Below are positions 45,416 through 54,530 of a stretch of DNA of 64,000 nt, piece after piece. The notes beneath the pieces are model-generated. The model saw only the letters and a list, made by a program, of their open reading frames with translations. It was not told the origin of the DNA and ran no database searches. The position numbers were made by a program, and so were the translations under genes. How positions within the stretch are numbered: the first letter of the stretch is position 1; every line of letters starts with the position of its first letter. Source of the DNA: Bradyrhizobium sp. CCBAU 53338 (lineage in GTDB: Bacteria > Pseudomonadota > Alphaproteobacteria > Rhizobiales > Xanthobacteraceae); contig NZ_CP030048.1 of the NCBI RefSeq assembly GCF_015291665.1, positions 2,914,001 through 2,978,000 on the forward strand, given 5' to 3'.

Positions 45416-46534
45416 TCAGGTGCCGTTGGCGTTGAGCTCGGCGTAGCCGCCCTTGGCATCCCACTTGTAGACGACATAGTCGATCTGCTTGATGTCGCCC
45501 TTGGCGTCATATTCGAGCGGACCAAGCACCGTATCCCACTTGCCGGCCTTGATCGTCGTCATGACCTTCTTGGCATCGGTGGTGCCGGCCTTCTTGACCG
45601 CCTGCGACCAGACCTGCATCGCGGCATAGGTGTAGAGCGTATAGCCTTCCGGATCGATGCCCTTGGCCTTGAAGGCCTCGACGATCTTCTTCGCGGTCGG
45701 CTTGTTGCGCGGATCTGGACCGAAGGTGAACAGCGTGCCTTCGCCGGCCGGGCCCGTGATCGATGCGTATTCCTTGTCGGCCAAGGCGTCGCCCGACATC
45801 AGGATCGTCTTCATGCCCTGGTCGCGCATCTGGCGCAGGATCAGGCCGGCTTCCTGATGATAGCCGCCGACATAGACGAGATCGATATTTTCCTTCTTCA
45901 GGCGCGAGACGATCGCGTTGAAGTCCTTGTCGCCCTTGTTGTAGGACTCGTTGAGCTTCTCGGTGACGCCGGCCTTGTTGAGCGCCTTCTTGGTCTCATC
46001 CGCCAGACCCTTGCCGTAGGTGGTCTTGTCGTTGAGAATCGCGATGTTCTTGCCCTTGAAGTTCTTGGCGATGTACTGCGCCGCAATCAGGCCCTGCTGA
46101 TCGTCCCGGCCGCAGACGCGCGCCACGTTCCACAGCTTGCGCTCGGTGAACAGCGGGTTGGTCGAGGCGGGCGTGATCTGGAGGACGTTACCGTCGGCGT
46201 AAGCTTCCGAAGCCGGGATCGACGACGACGAGCAGAAATGGCCGGCGACGAACGGGATCTTCGCGCCCGCGATCTTTTCGGCGACCGAGCGGGCCTGCTT
46301 GGGATCGCAGGCGTCGTCCTCGGCATCGAGCACCAGCTTCTTGCCGGCAACGCCGCCGGCTGCATTGATGTCGGCCACCGCCAGGTCGGCGCCGTTTTTC
46401 ATCTGGCGGCCGAAGGCGGATTCGGTGCCGGTCATTGGGCCCGCGACTGCGATGGTGAGGTCGTCTGCGAACGCCGCCGTTGACAGCGCAACCGACGCGC
46501 CGAATGCCAGACCGATGAGTTTAAGTGATTTCAT
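45416..46534 (-). CDS. livK: Branched-chain amino acid ABC transporter, periplasmic binding protein
   Basis: 372 residues of the Leu/Ile/Val-binding protein family (type I periplasmic fold). Signal peptide MKSLKLIGLAFGASVALSTAAFA, cut near AFA-DD. Landmarks: LTIAVAGPMTGTESAFGRQMKNGADLAV, VAGHFCSSSSIPASE, and VYVGGYHQEAGLILRQ. The ATG at 46534 has GAGG 6 bases upstream. Lies 150 bases downstream of livF on the same strand, so it may be read from the liv operon or its own promoter. Ligand range (amino acids, amides, aromatic acids) cannot be told from sequence. Confidence 0.93.
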   Translation of the reverse strand: MKSLKLIGLAFGASVALSTAAFADDLTIAVAGPMTGTESAFGRQMKNGADLAVADINAAGGVAGKKLVLDAEDDACDPKQARSVAEKIAGAKIPFVAGHFCSSSSIPASEAYADGNVLQITPASTNPLFTERKLWNVARVCGRDDQQGLIAAQYIAKNFKGKNIAILNDKTTYGKGLADETKKALNKAGVTEKLNESYNKGDKDFNAIVSRLKKENIDLVYVGGYHQEAGLILRQMRDQGMKTILMSGDALADKEYASITGPAGEGTLFTFGPDPRNKPTAKKIVEAFKAKGIDPEGYTLYTYAAMQVWSQAVKKAGTTDAKKVMTTIKAGKWDTVLGPLEYDAKGDIKQIDYVVYKWDAKGGYAELNANGT

Positions 46535-46684
46535 GAGATACCTCGCGGGTGATCGCCTGTGGGAGCTGCCGGGCAAGCCCGGTTCAAACCGGCGCCATTC
46601 TTCAATGAATTTTTCGAGAAGTCACCGGCAAAATACGGGCAGTTGCAAAGATATCTCGCCGTGTTCGTCCGCACGCGAGGGCCG

Positions 46685-47428
46685 TCAGGCGTGCCGGCCG
46701 CCTTCGAGATAGGCGGCGCGAATCTCGGGGCGCTGCAACAACTCGGCGCCTGTTCCGGCCAGCGTGATCAGGCCATTGACCATGACGTAGCCGCGGTGGG
46801 CGAGCTTCAGTGCATGATTGGCGTTCTGCTCGACGATCAGCACGGTCAGGCCGTCCTGGCGGTTCAGGGTGCGGATCGCATCGAAGATCTGCCGGGCGAT
46901 GAGGGGGGCGAGCCCCAACGAGGGTTCATCGAGCAGCAACAGGCGCGGCCGGCTCATCAGCGCGCGGCCGATCGCCAGCATCTGCTGCTCGCCACCCGAC
47001 AGGGTCCCGCCGCGCTGCATGACGCGTTCCTTCAGCCGTGGGAACAGCGCGAACACGCGCTGGAGGGTGCTGTCCCGTTCCGCCTCGGTGCAGCCGGTGG
47101 CGTCGGCGCCCATCTGAAGGTTTTCCGCGACGCTCATCCGCGGGAAGACGCGGCGGCCCTCCGGCGACTGGGCGATGCGCAATTGCGCGATCTGATGGGT
47201 GGGGACCGAGGTGATGTCCTTGCCTTCGTACAGGATCTGGCCGGCGCGGGCGCGCGGCTTGCCGAAGATCGTCATCATCAGCGTCGACTTGCCGGCACCG
47301 TTGGCGCCGATCAGCGCGACGATCTCGCCCGAATTGATCTCGACGTCGACGCCCTTCAGCGCCTCGATCTTGCCGTAGGCGGCGCGCAAGCCGCGGATCG
47401 CGAGCAGGGGAGTGGAAGCCGCGGTCAC
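46685..47428 (-). CDS. livF: Branched-chain amino acid ABC transporter ATPase LivF
   Basis: 247 residues. Walker A in LIGANGAGKSTLMM, signature LSGGEQQMLAIGRAL and Walker B LLLLDEPSLGL. The GTG start overlaps the livG stop by four bases (GTGA). With LivG it forms the ATPase pair that drives uptake through LivHM. Confidence 0.96.
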   Translation of the reverse strand: MTAASTPLLAIRGLRAAYGKIEALKGVDVEINSGEIVALIGANGAGKSTLMMTIFGKPRARAGQILYEGKDITSVPTHQIAQLRIAQSPEGRRVFPRMSVAENLQMGADATGCTEAERDSTLQRVFALFPRLKERVMQRGGTLSGGEQQMLAIGRALMSRPRLLLLDEPSLGLAPLIARQIFDAIRTLNRQDGLTVLIVEQNANHALKLAHRGYVMVNGLITLAGTGAELLQRPEIRAAYLEGGRHA

Positions 47429-48255
47429 GACTCGCTCTCCATCACCGCAGCGGCCTCTTCCTCGTCGGTGCCGAGATAGGCGGCAATCACCCTGGGGTCA
47501 TCGCGCACCTCGCGTGGCGAGCCTTGCGCGATCTTCACGCCGTGATCCATCACGACGATGTGGTCGGAGATCTCCATCACGACCGACATGTCGTGCTCGA
47601 TCAGCAGGATCGAGGTGCCCTCGGCGCGGATCGAGAGCAGCAGCTCGCTCAAGGCGGCGCTCTCGCGCGCGTTCAGGCCGGCGGCAGGCTCGTCGAGGCA
47701 GAGAAGCGCAGGGCCGGTGCACATCGCGCGGGCGATCTCGAGCCGGCGCTGATCGCCATAGGAGAGGTTGCCCGCGGCATCGTCGGCGCGGTCCAGGAGG
47801 CCGACCCGTTTCAGCCAGCGGGTCGCAAGCGCGATGGCGTCCTGTTCGGCGCTGCGATAGGAGGGCACGCCGATCAGGCCGAGGAATGTGAAGCCCGAGG
47901 CCCGCATGAGCGTGTTATGCTGTGCCACCATCAGATTTTCCAGGGGCGTCATGCCCGGAAACAGGCGGATGTTCTGGAAGGTGCGCGCGATCTTCGCCTG
48001 CTTGGAGATGCGAAAATCCTTCAGCCGCTCGATTGCAAATTGGCTGCCATTCGCATGCGTCAGGCTGATGGAGCCGGCGGTCGGCTTGTAGAAGCCGGTG
48101 ATGCAGTTGAACACCGTCGTCTTGCCGGCGCCGTTCGGTCCGATCAGCGCGGTGATCTTGCCGCGTTCCGCCGTGAAGGACAGCTCCTGGACGGCGACGA
48201 TGCCGCCGAAGCGCATGGTGAGCTGATCGACGCTCAGAATCCGGTCGGTGCTCAT
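47425..48255 (-). CDS. livG: Branched-chain amino acid ABC transporter ATPase LivG
   Basis: 276 residues. Walker [15 protein letters not shown], signature [15 protein letters not shown], Walker [12 protein letters not shown], and the longer LivG-type insert ([23 protein letters not shown]). The ATG at 48255 has GGAGG about 8 bases upstream and overlaps the livM stop by four bases; the open frame continues upstream but belongs to livM in another frame. A C-terminal tail rich in Glu ([15 protein letters not shown]) is slightly unusual. Confidence 0.96.
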   Translation of the reverse strand: MSTDRILSVDQLTMRFGGIVAVQELSFTAERGKITALIGPNGAGKTTVFNCITGFYKPTAGSISLTHANGSQFAIERLKDFRISKQAKIARTFQNIRLFPGMTPLENLMVAQHNTLMRASGFTFLGLIGVPSYRSAEQDAIALATRWLKRVGLLDRADDAAGNLSYGDQRRLEIARAMCTGPALLCLDEPAAGLNARESAALSELLLSIRAEGTSILLIEHDMSVVMEISDHIVVMDHGVKIAQGSPREVRDDPRVIAAYLGTDEEEAAAVMESES

Positions 48256-49577
48256 CCGTGCCCCTCCTTGACGAGATCGGAGGAGATGGCTTGTGCCTTG
48301 GTCAGATACACGGTCGGCGCGCGATGGCCGATCAGGCCGCGCGGCCGCCAGATCATGATCAGGACCATCGCCATGCCGAACACCAGCATGCGGTAGGTCT
48401 CGAGGCCGCGGAACAGCTCGAAGCCGCCGATCATGGTGAGCGCGGCGAGTGCGACGCCGAGCTGCGAGCCCATGCCGCCGAGCACGACGATGGCGAGCAC
48501 CAGCGCCGATTCCTGGAAGGTGAAGGATTCCGGGCTGATGAAGCCTTGCCTTGTTGCGAAGAACGCGCCGGCGAAGCCGCCGAACAACGCGCCGGTTGCG
48601 AAAGCGGTCAGCTTTGTGGTGGTGATGTTGATGCCGAGCGCGCGGCATGCGACCTCGTCCTCGCGCAACGCCTCCCAGGCGCGACCGATCGGCAGGCGCC
48701 GCAGGCGGATCGTCACCCAGTTGGTGAGCAGCGCCAGCGCAAGGATCAGATAGAACAGGAAGACGATGCGGTGGGTCGGCGAGTAGTCGATGCCGAGCTT
48801 TGCCGCCAGCCCGTCGTCGCTGTTGTCAAGCGGGATGCCGAACAAAGTGGGGCGGGGAATATCCGAGACGCCGTTCGGCCCGCCGGTCAGATCCTGCCAG
48901 TTGATGATGACGAGCCGGATGATCTCGCCGAAGGCGAGGGTTACGATGGCGAGATAGTCGCCGCGCAGCCGCAGCACCGGAAAGCCGAGCATCACGCCCC
49001 AGAGCGCGGCCAGCATACCGGCGAGCGGCAGGCAGACCCAGAACGACCAGCCGAAATTGGTCGCGAGCAGGGCGTAGGAATAGGCCCCCACCGCATAGAA
49101 GGCGACGTAGCCGAGATCGAGGAGCCCCGCGAGCCCGACCACCACGTTCAGTCCCCAGCCCAGCATCACATAGGTGAGGACGAGGATCGCGAGGTCGAGA
49201 ATGTAGCGCTGATTGTAGAAGATCACCGGCACCAACAGGGCGAAGACGAGAAGCGCAGGCGCGAGGAACCTGCCGAGATATGACATGCCGCGCTGCACCA
49301 CCGGCGGCACCAGCTTCTCCGCGCCGGCCGGCCCGATCCACTGCCGCAGCAATTCAAGGACGATGGAGCCACCGAAGACGAGGCCGACGATGGAGGCGAG
49401 ATCGCCCAAGCGCGTCCAGTAGATCAGCTGCCCCTCGGGGCCGGCCTCGGTGCGGATGCCGATCATCAGCGAGAACAGCACCAGCGCGACGAACGCACTG
49501 AGGAAGGCTTTTTTCAGGATGAACGGGATGTCCGTTGTGCGGCTGACATGCGTGGTTTCGGTTGAAGGGGCTGTCAC
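48252..49577 (-). CDS. livM: Branched-chain amino acid ABC transporter permease LivM
   Basis: 441 residues, longer than the 300-350 typical of many LivM proteins because of an N-terminal extension with extra hydrophobic segments (about 24-110). The core has the permease motif YSYALLATNFGWSFWVCLPLAG and LAIVTLAFGEIIRLVIINWQDLTGGPNG. The start is GTG at 49577, 12 bases after the livH stop. Followed by livG with a four-base overlap. Confidence 0.94.
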   Translation of the reverse strand: MTAPSTETTHVSRTTDIPFILKKAFLSAFVALVLFSLMIGIRTEAGPEGQLIYWTRLGDLASIVGLVFGGSIVLELLRQWIGPAGAEKLVPPVVQRGMSYLGRFLAPALLVFALLVPVIFYNQRYILDLAILVLTYVMLGWGLNVVVGLAGLLDLGYVAFYAVGAYSYALLATNFGWSFWVCLPLAGMLAALWGVMLGFPVLRLRGDYLAIVTLAFGEIIRLVIINWQDLTGGPNGVSDIPRPTLFGIPLDNSDDGLAAKLGIDYSPTHRIVFLFYLILALALLTNWVTIRLRRLPIGRAWEALREDEVACRALGINITTTKLTAFATGALFGGFAGAFFATRQGFISPESFTFQESALVLAIVVLGGMGSQLGVALAALTMIGGFELFRGLETYRMLVFGMAMVLIMIWRPRGLIGHRAPTVYLTKAQAISSDLVKEGHG

Positions 49578-49589
49578 GCGCTGGGCCTG

Positions 49590-50507
49590 TCAGACTTTTT
49601 CGACTTCGGGACGGCCGAGCAGGCCGGTCGGCATGAAGATCAGGACGATGATCAGGATCGAGAAGGCGGCGACGTCCTTGTACTCCACGGAGAAATAAGC
49701 CGACCAGAAGGTTTCGATCAGGCCGATCGCAAGACCGCCCAGTACCGCGCCGGGCAGCGACCCGATGCCGCCCAGCACGGCCGCGGTGAAGGCCTTGATG
49801 CCGGCGACGAAACCCATGTTGAAATCGACCTGGCCGTAATAGAGCAGGTACATCATGCCGGCGACCGCGGCGAGCGCCGCACCGATCACGAAGGTCATCG
49901 AGATGGTGCGATCGACGTCGACGCCGAGCAGCGCCGCCATGGTCTGGTCCTGCTCGCAGGCGCGCATGTCGCGCCCGAGCCGCGTGCGCGAGACGAGCCA
50001 GGTGAAGATCAACAGGAGCACGATCGTGGTGACCACCACCACGATCTGCATGTTGGAGAGCCGCACCACAAAACCGTCGGCACCTTCATGCAGCGTGTAG
50101 CCGCCGGTGATGATCGGGGGAACCGGCTTGACGCGGGCGCCTTGGGCGACCTGCGAATAGTTCGACAGCACGAAGGACATGCCGATCGCCGACAGCATCG
50201 GCGCAAGACGGAAGGAGTGCCGCAGCGGCCGGTAGGCGATGCGCTCGACTGTCCAGCCATAGAGTGCGGTGACCGCCATCGCGACCAGCAGAACGACCAG
50301 CAGGATCAGTGGGATCGCGGTCAGACCGAGCGAGACCAGAATGAGGAAAGAGATCAGTGCGATGAAGCCGCCGACCATGAAGATGTCGCCATGAGCGAAG
50401 TTGATCATGCCGACGATGCCGTAGACCATCGTGTAGCCGATCGCGATCAGGCCGTAGATGGAGCCGAGCACGAGGCCGTTGATGAGCTGCTGGGCGAAAT
50501 AATCCAT
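49590..50507 (-). CDS. livH: Branched-chain amino acid ABC transporter permease LivH
   Basis: 305 residues, about eight membrane helices. MDYFAQQLINGLVLGSIYGLIAIGYTMVYG and INFAHGDIFMVGGF near the N-terminus and the EAA-like GMSFVL and RACEQDQTMAALLGVD segment are typical of LivH. First gene of the liv transport operon livH-livM-livG-livF; its promoter must lie in the 290-base interval shared with the Gln-rich mini-protein. Confidence 0.96.
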   Translation of the reverse strand: MDYFAQQLINGLVLGSIYGLIAIGYTMVYGIVGMINFAHGDIFMVGGFIALISFLILVSLGLTAIPLILLVVLLVAMAVTALYGWTVERIAYRPLRHSFRLAPMLSAIGMSFVLSNYSQVAQGARVKPVPPIITGGYTLHEGADGFVVRLSNMQIVVVVTTIVLLLIFTWLVSRTRLGRDMRACEQDQTMAALLGVDVDRTISMTFVIGAALAAVAGMMYLLYYGQVDFNMGFVAGIKAFTAAVLGGIGSLPGAVLGGLAIGLIETFWSAYFSVEYKDVAAFSILIIVLIFMPTGLLGRPEVEKV

Positions 50508-50797
50508 GCGCTGCCGTTACCCAAACCTGACGCGATTGAAAGGGAGGAGTTCGAGAGAGTGTGTACGTTTCTTCTCGGGCCCCGGCAGCCCTTGAGCGTT
50601 CTTCCTATTTTGTAACAGGAGGGAACTGGCGGCTGCAACTGGCCATGTCTTGTCAAAAAGGCTTGTACAGAGGTCATTTTGGTGACTGACGTCAGCTTCC
50701 GGTTCCCGCAACCGCGAGGAACCGGGATCCGCAGGGCAACCAAATCAGCCGCCGGCTGTTGTCTCGCTACTTGCGTCCAACAAGGGAGTTTCCCCCA
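50508..50797. promoter_or_regulatory. Divergent intergenic region between livH and the Gln-rich gene
   Basis: 290 bases without a gene. It contains a perfect 10-base palindrome CTGACGTCAG at 50686-50695 and, ten bases on, an eight-base-arm hairpin CCGGTTCC/GGAACCGG at 50699-50725. Both are about 75-110 bases upstream of the small plus-strand gene and could serve as an operator and leader structure. A TTGTCA hexamer at about 50650 is a -35 candidate on the plus strand. Confidence 0.45.
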
Positions 50798-50989
50798 ATG
50801 ACGAAGCAGCAAAACCAGAATCCGGGCCAGCAGAACCAGGGTGCCGGCCAGCAGCGCCCAAGCCAGCAACCGGGGCAGCAGCAGGGTGGCGGCCAGAAGC
50901 CCGGACAGCAGCAGCAGCACGACCCAATGCGCCAGGGCGACAAGCCCGGCCAGCAGCAGGGCGGGCGGCAGGACAACAGATTGGATTGA
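50798..50989 (+). CDS. Gln/Gly-rich disordered mini-protein
   Basis: 63 residues, almost entirely repeats of GQQ/QQPGQQ-type units (MTKQQNQNPGQQNQGAGQQ at the start, RQGDKPGQQQGGRQDN near the end). No hydrophobic core, so it should be disordered in the cytoplasm. The ATG at 50798 follows AAGGGAG by about 10 bases, and a strong terminator follows, which supports a real transcript. Function unknown; high-level stress or stationary-phase proteins of this composition are known but the link is a guess. Confidence 0.7.
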   Translation: MTKQQNQNPGQQNQGAGQQRPSQQPGQQQGGGQKPGQQQQHDPMRQGDKPGQQQGGRQDNRLD

Positions 50990-51027
50990 ACGCCCAAGCG
51001 TAACGTGGACAGGCGTAACGTCGAGTG

Positions 51028-51054
51028 GGCCCCGCCAAGAGGCGGGGCCTTTTT
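51028..51054 (+). terminator. Strong Rho-independent terminator after the Gln-rich gene
   Basis: Nine-base perfect stem GGCCCCGCC/GGCGGGGCC with an AAGA loop followed by five T. It lies about 38 bases past the mini-protein stop. Confidence 0.92.
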
Positions 51055-51181
51055 CTTTGGATGAACCGCCCAGCCGGGCGATTAAGGTAAACGAAGGGTT
51101 TAAATTGCCGCCACAGTCCGATGCGAGTTAGCTCCCGGCAACGCCTTCTGTCGAAGGCGCGTAGACGAAGCGGGAAGCGGC

Positions 51182-51712
51182 ATGTTCAGGAATTGGCGGA
51201 TCGGCTCGATCAACGGCGCGGTGCTGGCGGCCTATTTCATTCCGGCCTGGACGCTGGTCGCCTTCAGCATCTTTGTGGCGCCGGTGCATGGCCTCTATGA
51301 ACGGCCGAGCGTCGCGGTTGCGCTGTTCCTCAGCGATCACCTCCAGATGTCCGGCATGAGCACGGTGCGTGCCGCCTGGCTGCTGGCGCTCGGACGGCTG
51401 ACCGTCGTGGCGTTCTTCGCGATCTATCTCGCGCTGCTCGCCATTCCGCGCACCCGCAAGAGCGGGGCCAGCGATGAGGCGCTCGGCATTGCGCTGGCGA
51501 TCGGCAGCCTGATCTCGTTCGCGAGCATGGTGATGGCTTCGAAGGTCGGGGAGATGGCCGCACTTCGCCTGCACGCCACCGAGCTGTTGCTCCTGCTCAG
51601 CGCCGCCATCGTCTTGGTGATCGAACGGCCGGCGCCCGCGCCGAAGACCGTGGACGCTACGGAAACCGTGCCGCTAGCCTTTGACGAGGCCGAGCTCCTG
51701 CACAATCGCTGA
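51182..51712 (+). CDS. Hypothetical four-helix membrane protein
   Basis: 176 residues with hydrophobic segments near 10-35, 64-86, 99-118 and 128-145 (for example AAYFIPAWTLVAFSIFV and LGRLTVVAFFAIYLALLAI) and a soluble C-terminal tail. No family recognised. ATG at 51182. Its last 39 bases overlap the 3' end of the convergent pcaC. Confidence 0.65.
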   Translation: MFRNWRIGSINGAVLAAYFIPAWTLVAFSIFVAPVHGLYERPSVAVALFLSDHLQMSGMSTVRAAWLLALGRLTVVAFFAIYLALLAIPRTRKSGASDEALGIALAIGSLISFASMVMASKVGEMAALRLHATELLLLLSAAIVLVIERPAPAPKTVDATETVPLAFDEAELLHNR

Positions 51713-52066
51713 GGCTTCCTTGACGGCGTGGTTCGCCGCGGGAACGCCGCAATAGATTGCCTGCTGCAACAGGATTTCCTTGATGTCGTCGGGGGTGAAG
51801 CCGCCCTCGGCCAGCGCCGCGCGCACATGCAGGCGGAATTCATCCCATTGTCCGAGTGCGACCATGGTGCCGATCACCAGCACCCGCCGCGTGCGCTCGT
51901 CGAAATGCGGCCGCGTCCAGATCTCGCCCCAGGCGTAGCGCGTGATCATGTCCTGGAAGTCGGTGTTGAAGGCATTGCGGTTGGCGATCGACTTGTCGAC
52001 CCAGGCATTGCCCAGCACCTTGCGGCGTACGGTCATGCCGGCATCGCGGCGTTTCTGGTCGTCCAT
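51674..52066 (-). CDS. pcaC: 4-carboxymuconolactone decarboxylase
   Basis: 130-residue carboxymuconolactone decarboxylase of the protocatechuate branch of the beta-ketoadipate pathway. GEIWTRPHFDERTRRVLVIGTMVALGQWDEFRLHVRAAL is the family core (catalytic Cys/His region in QQAIYCGVPAANHA, Cys near 109). GGAGG lies 5 bases before the ATG. Follows pcaD on the same strand after a repeat-bearing gap and overlaps the convergent membrane-protein gene by 39 bases. Confidence 0.93.
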   Translation of the reverse strand: MDDQKRRDAGMTVRRKVLGNAWVDKSIANRNAFNTDFQDMITRYAWGEIWTRPHFDERTRRVLVIGTMVALGQWDEFRLHVRAALAEGGFTPDDIKEILLQQAIYCGVPAANHAVKEASAIVQELGLVKG

Positions 52067-52082
52067 TCTATCCTCCAGTGAG

Positions 52083-52180
52083 TCATTCCGGGGTGCCTCG
52101 AGGAGGCGAGCCCGGAATCTCGAAGTGGCGAACTGCGGATCGAGATTCCGGGTTCTATGCTTCGCATCGCTCCGGAATGA
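52083..52180. repeat. Dispersed palindromic repeat (copy 1), between pcaD and pcaC
   Basis: About 98 bases with nested inverted repeats: outer arms TCATTCCGG/CCGGAATGA and inner arms CCCGGAATCTCG/CGAGATTCCGGG. A second, related element lies at 57.44 kb. This is the common Bradyrhizobium-type intergenic palindrome. Its position inside an otherwise continuous pca operon could affect mRNA processing. Confidence 0.75.
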
Positions 52181-52192
52181 CGATGTGCGTTG

Positions 52193-52975
52193 TCAGCGCT
52201 GCGTCAAAAATCCCACCACCGCGTCCGTGAACGCGTGCGGCTGCTCGACGTTGGAAATGTGGGCGGCGTCGATGATGGTCATGCTGGCGCCGGGAATGTT
52301 GGAGCGGATCAATTCGCCCGCCGAGATCGGCGTCGCCACGTCGTGGCGGCCGGCGATCACCAAAGTCGGGCTCTTGATGTCAGGAAGCAGCGCGCGCTGG
52401 TCGAGCGTCGACAGCGCCTCGCAACAGGCGAGGTAACCCTCGACGGGGGTGGCGAGCAGCATCGCCTTCATCCTTGCAGTGATATCTGGCTCGCGCTCGC
52501 GGAAATCCTGGGTCAGCCAGCCGGCGATCACGCCGTCAGCGACCGCGGCGATGCCGCCTTTCTTCACGGCATCGATGCGCTCCAGCCATTTGGTCGGCTC
52601 GGCATAGTAGCAGGAGGTGTTGGCGAGGATGAGCTTGCCGAATCGTTCAGGCGCGTTGGCGCCCAGCCATTGCCCCACCATGCCGCCCATCGACAGTCCG
52701 CACCAGTGCACCTTCTCGATGTTGAGATCGTCGAGGATCGCAAGCACATCGCGGCCGAAGCGCTCCATCGTATAGGGGGCGGGCGGGACATTGGACTTGC
52801 CGTGGCCGCGGCGGTCGTAGCGAATGACGCGGAACACCTGCGTCAGCGCCTTCATCTGCGGCTCCCACATCTGAAGCGTGCAGCCGAGCGAGTTGGAGAG
52901 CATCAGGGTCGGCCCGCCGTCGCGGCCCTCGACGGAGACGTTGATCAGGCAACCGTCGGCATCGATCATGGGCAT
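52193..52975 (-). CDS. pcaD: 3-oxoadipate enol-lactonase
   Basis: 260-residue alpha/beta hydrolase that opens beta-ketoadipate enol-lactone. The nucleophile Ser is in CGLSMGGMVGQWL near 94; the N-terminus has LSNSLGCTLQMWEPQ, and the catalytic His lies in AAHISNVEQPHAF near 240. ATG at 52975 (a second Met two codons in). Downstream of pcaB by 15 bases. Confidence 0.94.
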   Translation of the reverse strand: MPMIDADGCLINVSVEGRDGGPTLMLSNSLGCTLQMWEPQMKALTQVFRVIRYDRRGHGKSNVPPAPYTMERFGRDVLAILDDLNIEKVHWCGLSMGGMVGQWLGANAPERFGKLILANTSCYYAEPTKWLERIDAVKKGGIAAVADGVIAGWLTQDFREREPDITARMKAMLLATPVEGYLACCEALSTLDQRALLPDIKSPTLVIAGRHDVATPISAGELIRSNIPGASMTIIDAAHISNVEQPHAFTDAVVGFLTQR

Positions 52976-52990
52976 GCGGCGTCTCCGTAT

Positions 52991-54346
52991 CTATTCGCGA
53001 TCGAGGCTGCCGAGCAGCCGGTCGATCAGAGCTTGAGAGGCCCCTTGATAGGCCATCGGCTCGAACAATGCCGCAATTTTCTCCGGCGCGAGATGCGTGG
53101 TGACCTGCGAATCGGCCGAGAGCACCTCGCGCAGGTGTTTCTTCTCGGCGACCGCGCGCTTGCTCGCCGCCTCGATCAGATGATGCGCGTCGCTCTTGCC
53201 GATCTTGTCGGCGAGCGCAAAGGTGACGGCCTCCGCCATGATCAGCCCATGCGTCGCATCGAGATTGCTGCGCATGCGCGCGGCATCGACATCGAGCCCT
53301 TCGGCGATGTCGACGATGGCGGCGAGTGCGCCCGAAGTGACCAGCATCAATTGCGGCAACGTCGGCCATTCCGCGTGCCAGGGACCTGCGCTGCGCTCGT
53401 GGTCCTGCACCTGCGCAGCGAATATCGTTGCGGCAAGCTGGGGCGCCATGGTCGCGCAGCCGAGCGCGCTTGCGGCGGCGACCGGGTTGCGCTTGTGCGG
53501 CATGGTCGAGGAGCCCCCGCGGCCTTCGCCGGCGGGCTCGAACGCTTCGCCGACGTCGGTCTGCATCATCAGCGAGACGTCGCGCGCGATCTTGCCGCAG
53601 CTTCCGGCGAGGATCGCAAAGCTAGACGCGGCTTCGGCAATTCGATCGCGATGGGTGTGCCAGGGCGCCTCCGGGAGCGGCAAGTTCAGTTCCTGAGCCA
53701 GCCGTTCGGCGACCGCGAGCCCCTTGTCGCCGAGCGCTGCGAGCGTGCCGGCGGCGCCGCCGAATTGCAGCGCCAGGCCCTCGCGACGGAGCCGCCGCAG
53801 GCGGCAGCGGGCGCGGGCGAGGCCCGAGGCGTATTCAGCGGCCTTCAATCCGAACGGCATCGGCAGGGCGTGCTGCAGCCAGGTCCGGGCCACCATCGCG
53901 GTGTTGCGATGGCGCCGGGCCAGCGCAGCAAAGCCATTGATGGCGCGGCTGAGGTCGGCGTCCAGCGCATCGATTGCTGCGCGCAGGGTCAGCATGGTCG
54001 CGGTGTCGATGACGTCCTGGCTGGTCGCGCCCCAATGCACGTAGCGCGCGGCCTCGCCGTCGGCCTTGCCGACTTTGGCGGTCAGCGTCTTGACCAGGGG
54101 AATTGCGAGATTGCCAGACCGGGTCGCGGCTTCCGCCAGCGCGGCCATGTCGATGGTTTCGGCCTTGCAGGCCGCTTCGATCGGGCCCACCGCTGACGCG
54201 GGAATCACACCGGTGGCAGCCTCGGCCCGGGCCAGGGCTGCCTCGAAATCGAGCATGTTCTGCAGGATGGAGCGGTCGTCGCAGACGGCTCGCATGGCCG
54301 TACTCGACAGCATCGGCGCAAGCAGGGGGGAGAGGGCTGTGCTCAT
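52991..54346 (-). CDS. pcaB: 3-carboxy-cis,cis-muconate cycloisomerase
   Basis: 451-residue member of the fumarase/aspartase superfamily with the signature GSSTMPHKRNPV and the substrate segment VHWGATSQDVIDTA near 102. It makes 4-carboxymuconolactone for PcaC/PcaD. First gene of the pcaB-pcaD-pcaC operon. pcaGH, pcaIJ and the LysR regulator pcaQ are not in the window. Confidence 0.94.
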   Translation of the reverse strand: MSTALSPLLAPMLSSTAMRAVCDDRSILQNMLDFEAALARAEAATGVIPASAVGPIEAACKAETIDMAALAEAATRSGNLAIPLVKTLTAKVGKADGEAARYVHWGATSQDVIDTATMLTLRAAIDALDADLSRAINGFAALARRHRNTAMVARTWLQHALPMPFGLKAAEYASGLARARCRLRRLRREGLALQFGGAAGTLAALGDKGLAVAERLAQELNLPLPEAPWHTHRDRIAEAASSFAILAGSCGKIARDVSLMMQTDVGEAFEPAGEGRGGSSTMPHKRNPVAAASALGCATMAPQLAATIFAAQVQDHERSAGPWHAEWPTLPQLMLVTSGALAAIVDIAEGLDVDAARMRSNLDATHGLIMAEAVTFALADKIGKSDAHHLIEAASKRAVAEKKHLREVLSADSQVTTHLAPEKIAALFEPMAYQGASQALIDRLLGSLDRE

Positions 54347-54530
54347 GTTGCGCGGGACCTAATCACCATGCTCCGGCTCTGCCAATCCCTGACGGGCCAC
54401 ACAAGACTTTTTGCAGGTGCGAATATGCATTGCACGTGACCGGGGGCTGCCCTTTCCTTTGCGGGCTCCGTGCGTTACTTGAGCAATATTATTCCTGTGT
54501 GATCCAAGTCTGACATCCCGGAGGCATCCC

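Noticed and set aside
46535..46684. Possible tRNA-like segment (GGTTCAAACC) upstream of livK
   Set aside because: No acceptor stem, D-arm or anticodon arm can be drawn around it.
50798..50989. CAG-type triplet repeats as a microsatellite
   Set aside because: The triplets are Gln codons of a frame with a ribosome site and a terminator; a coding explanation is better.
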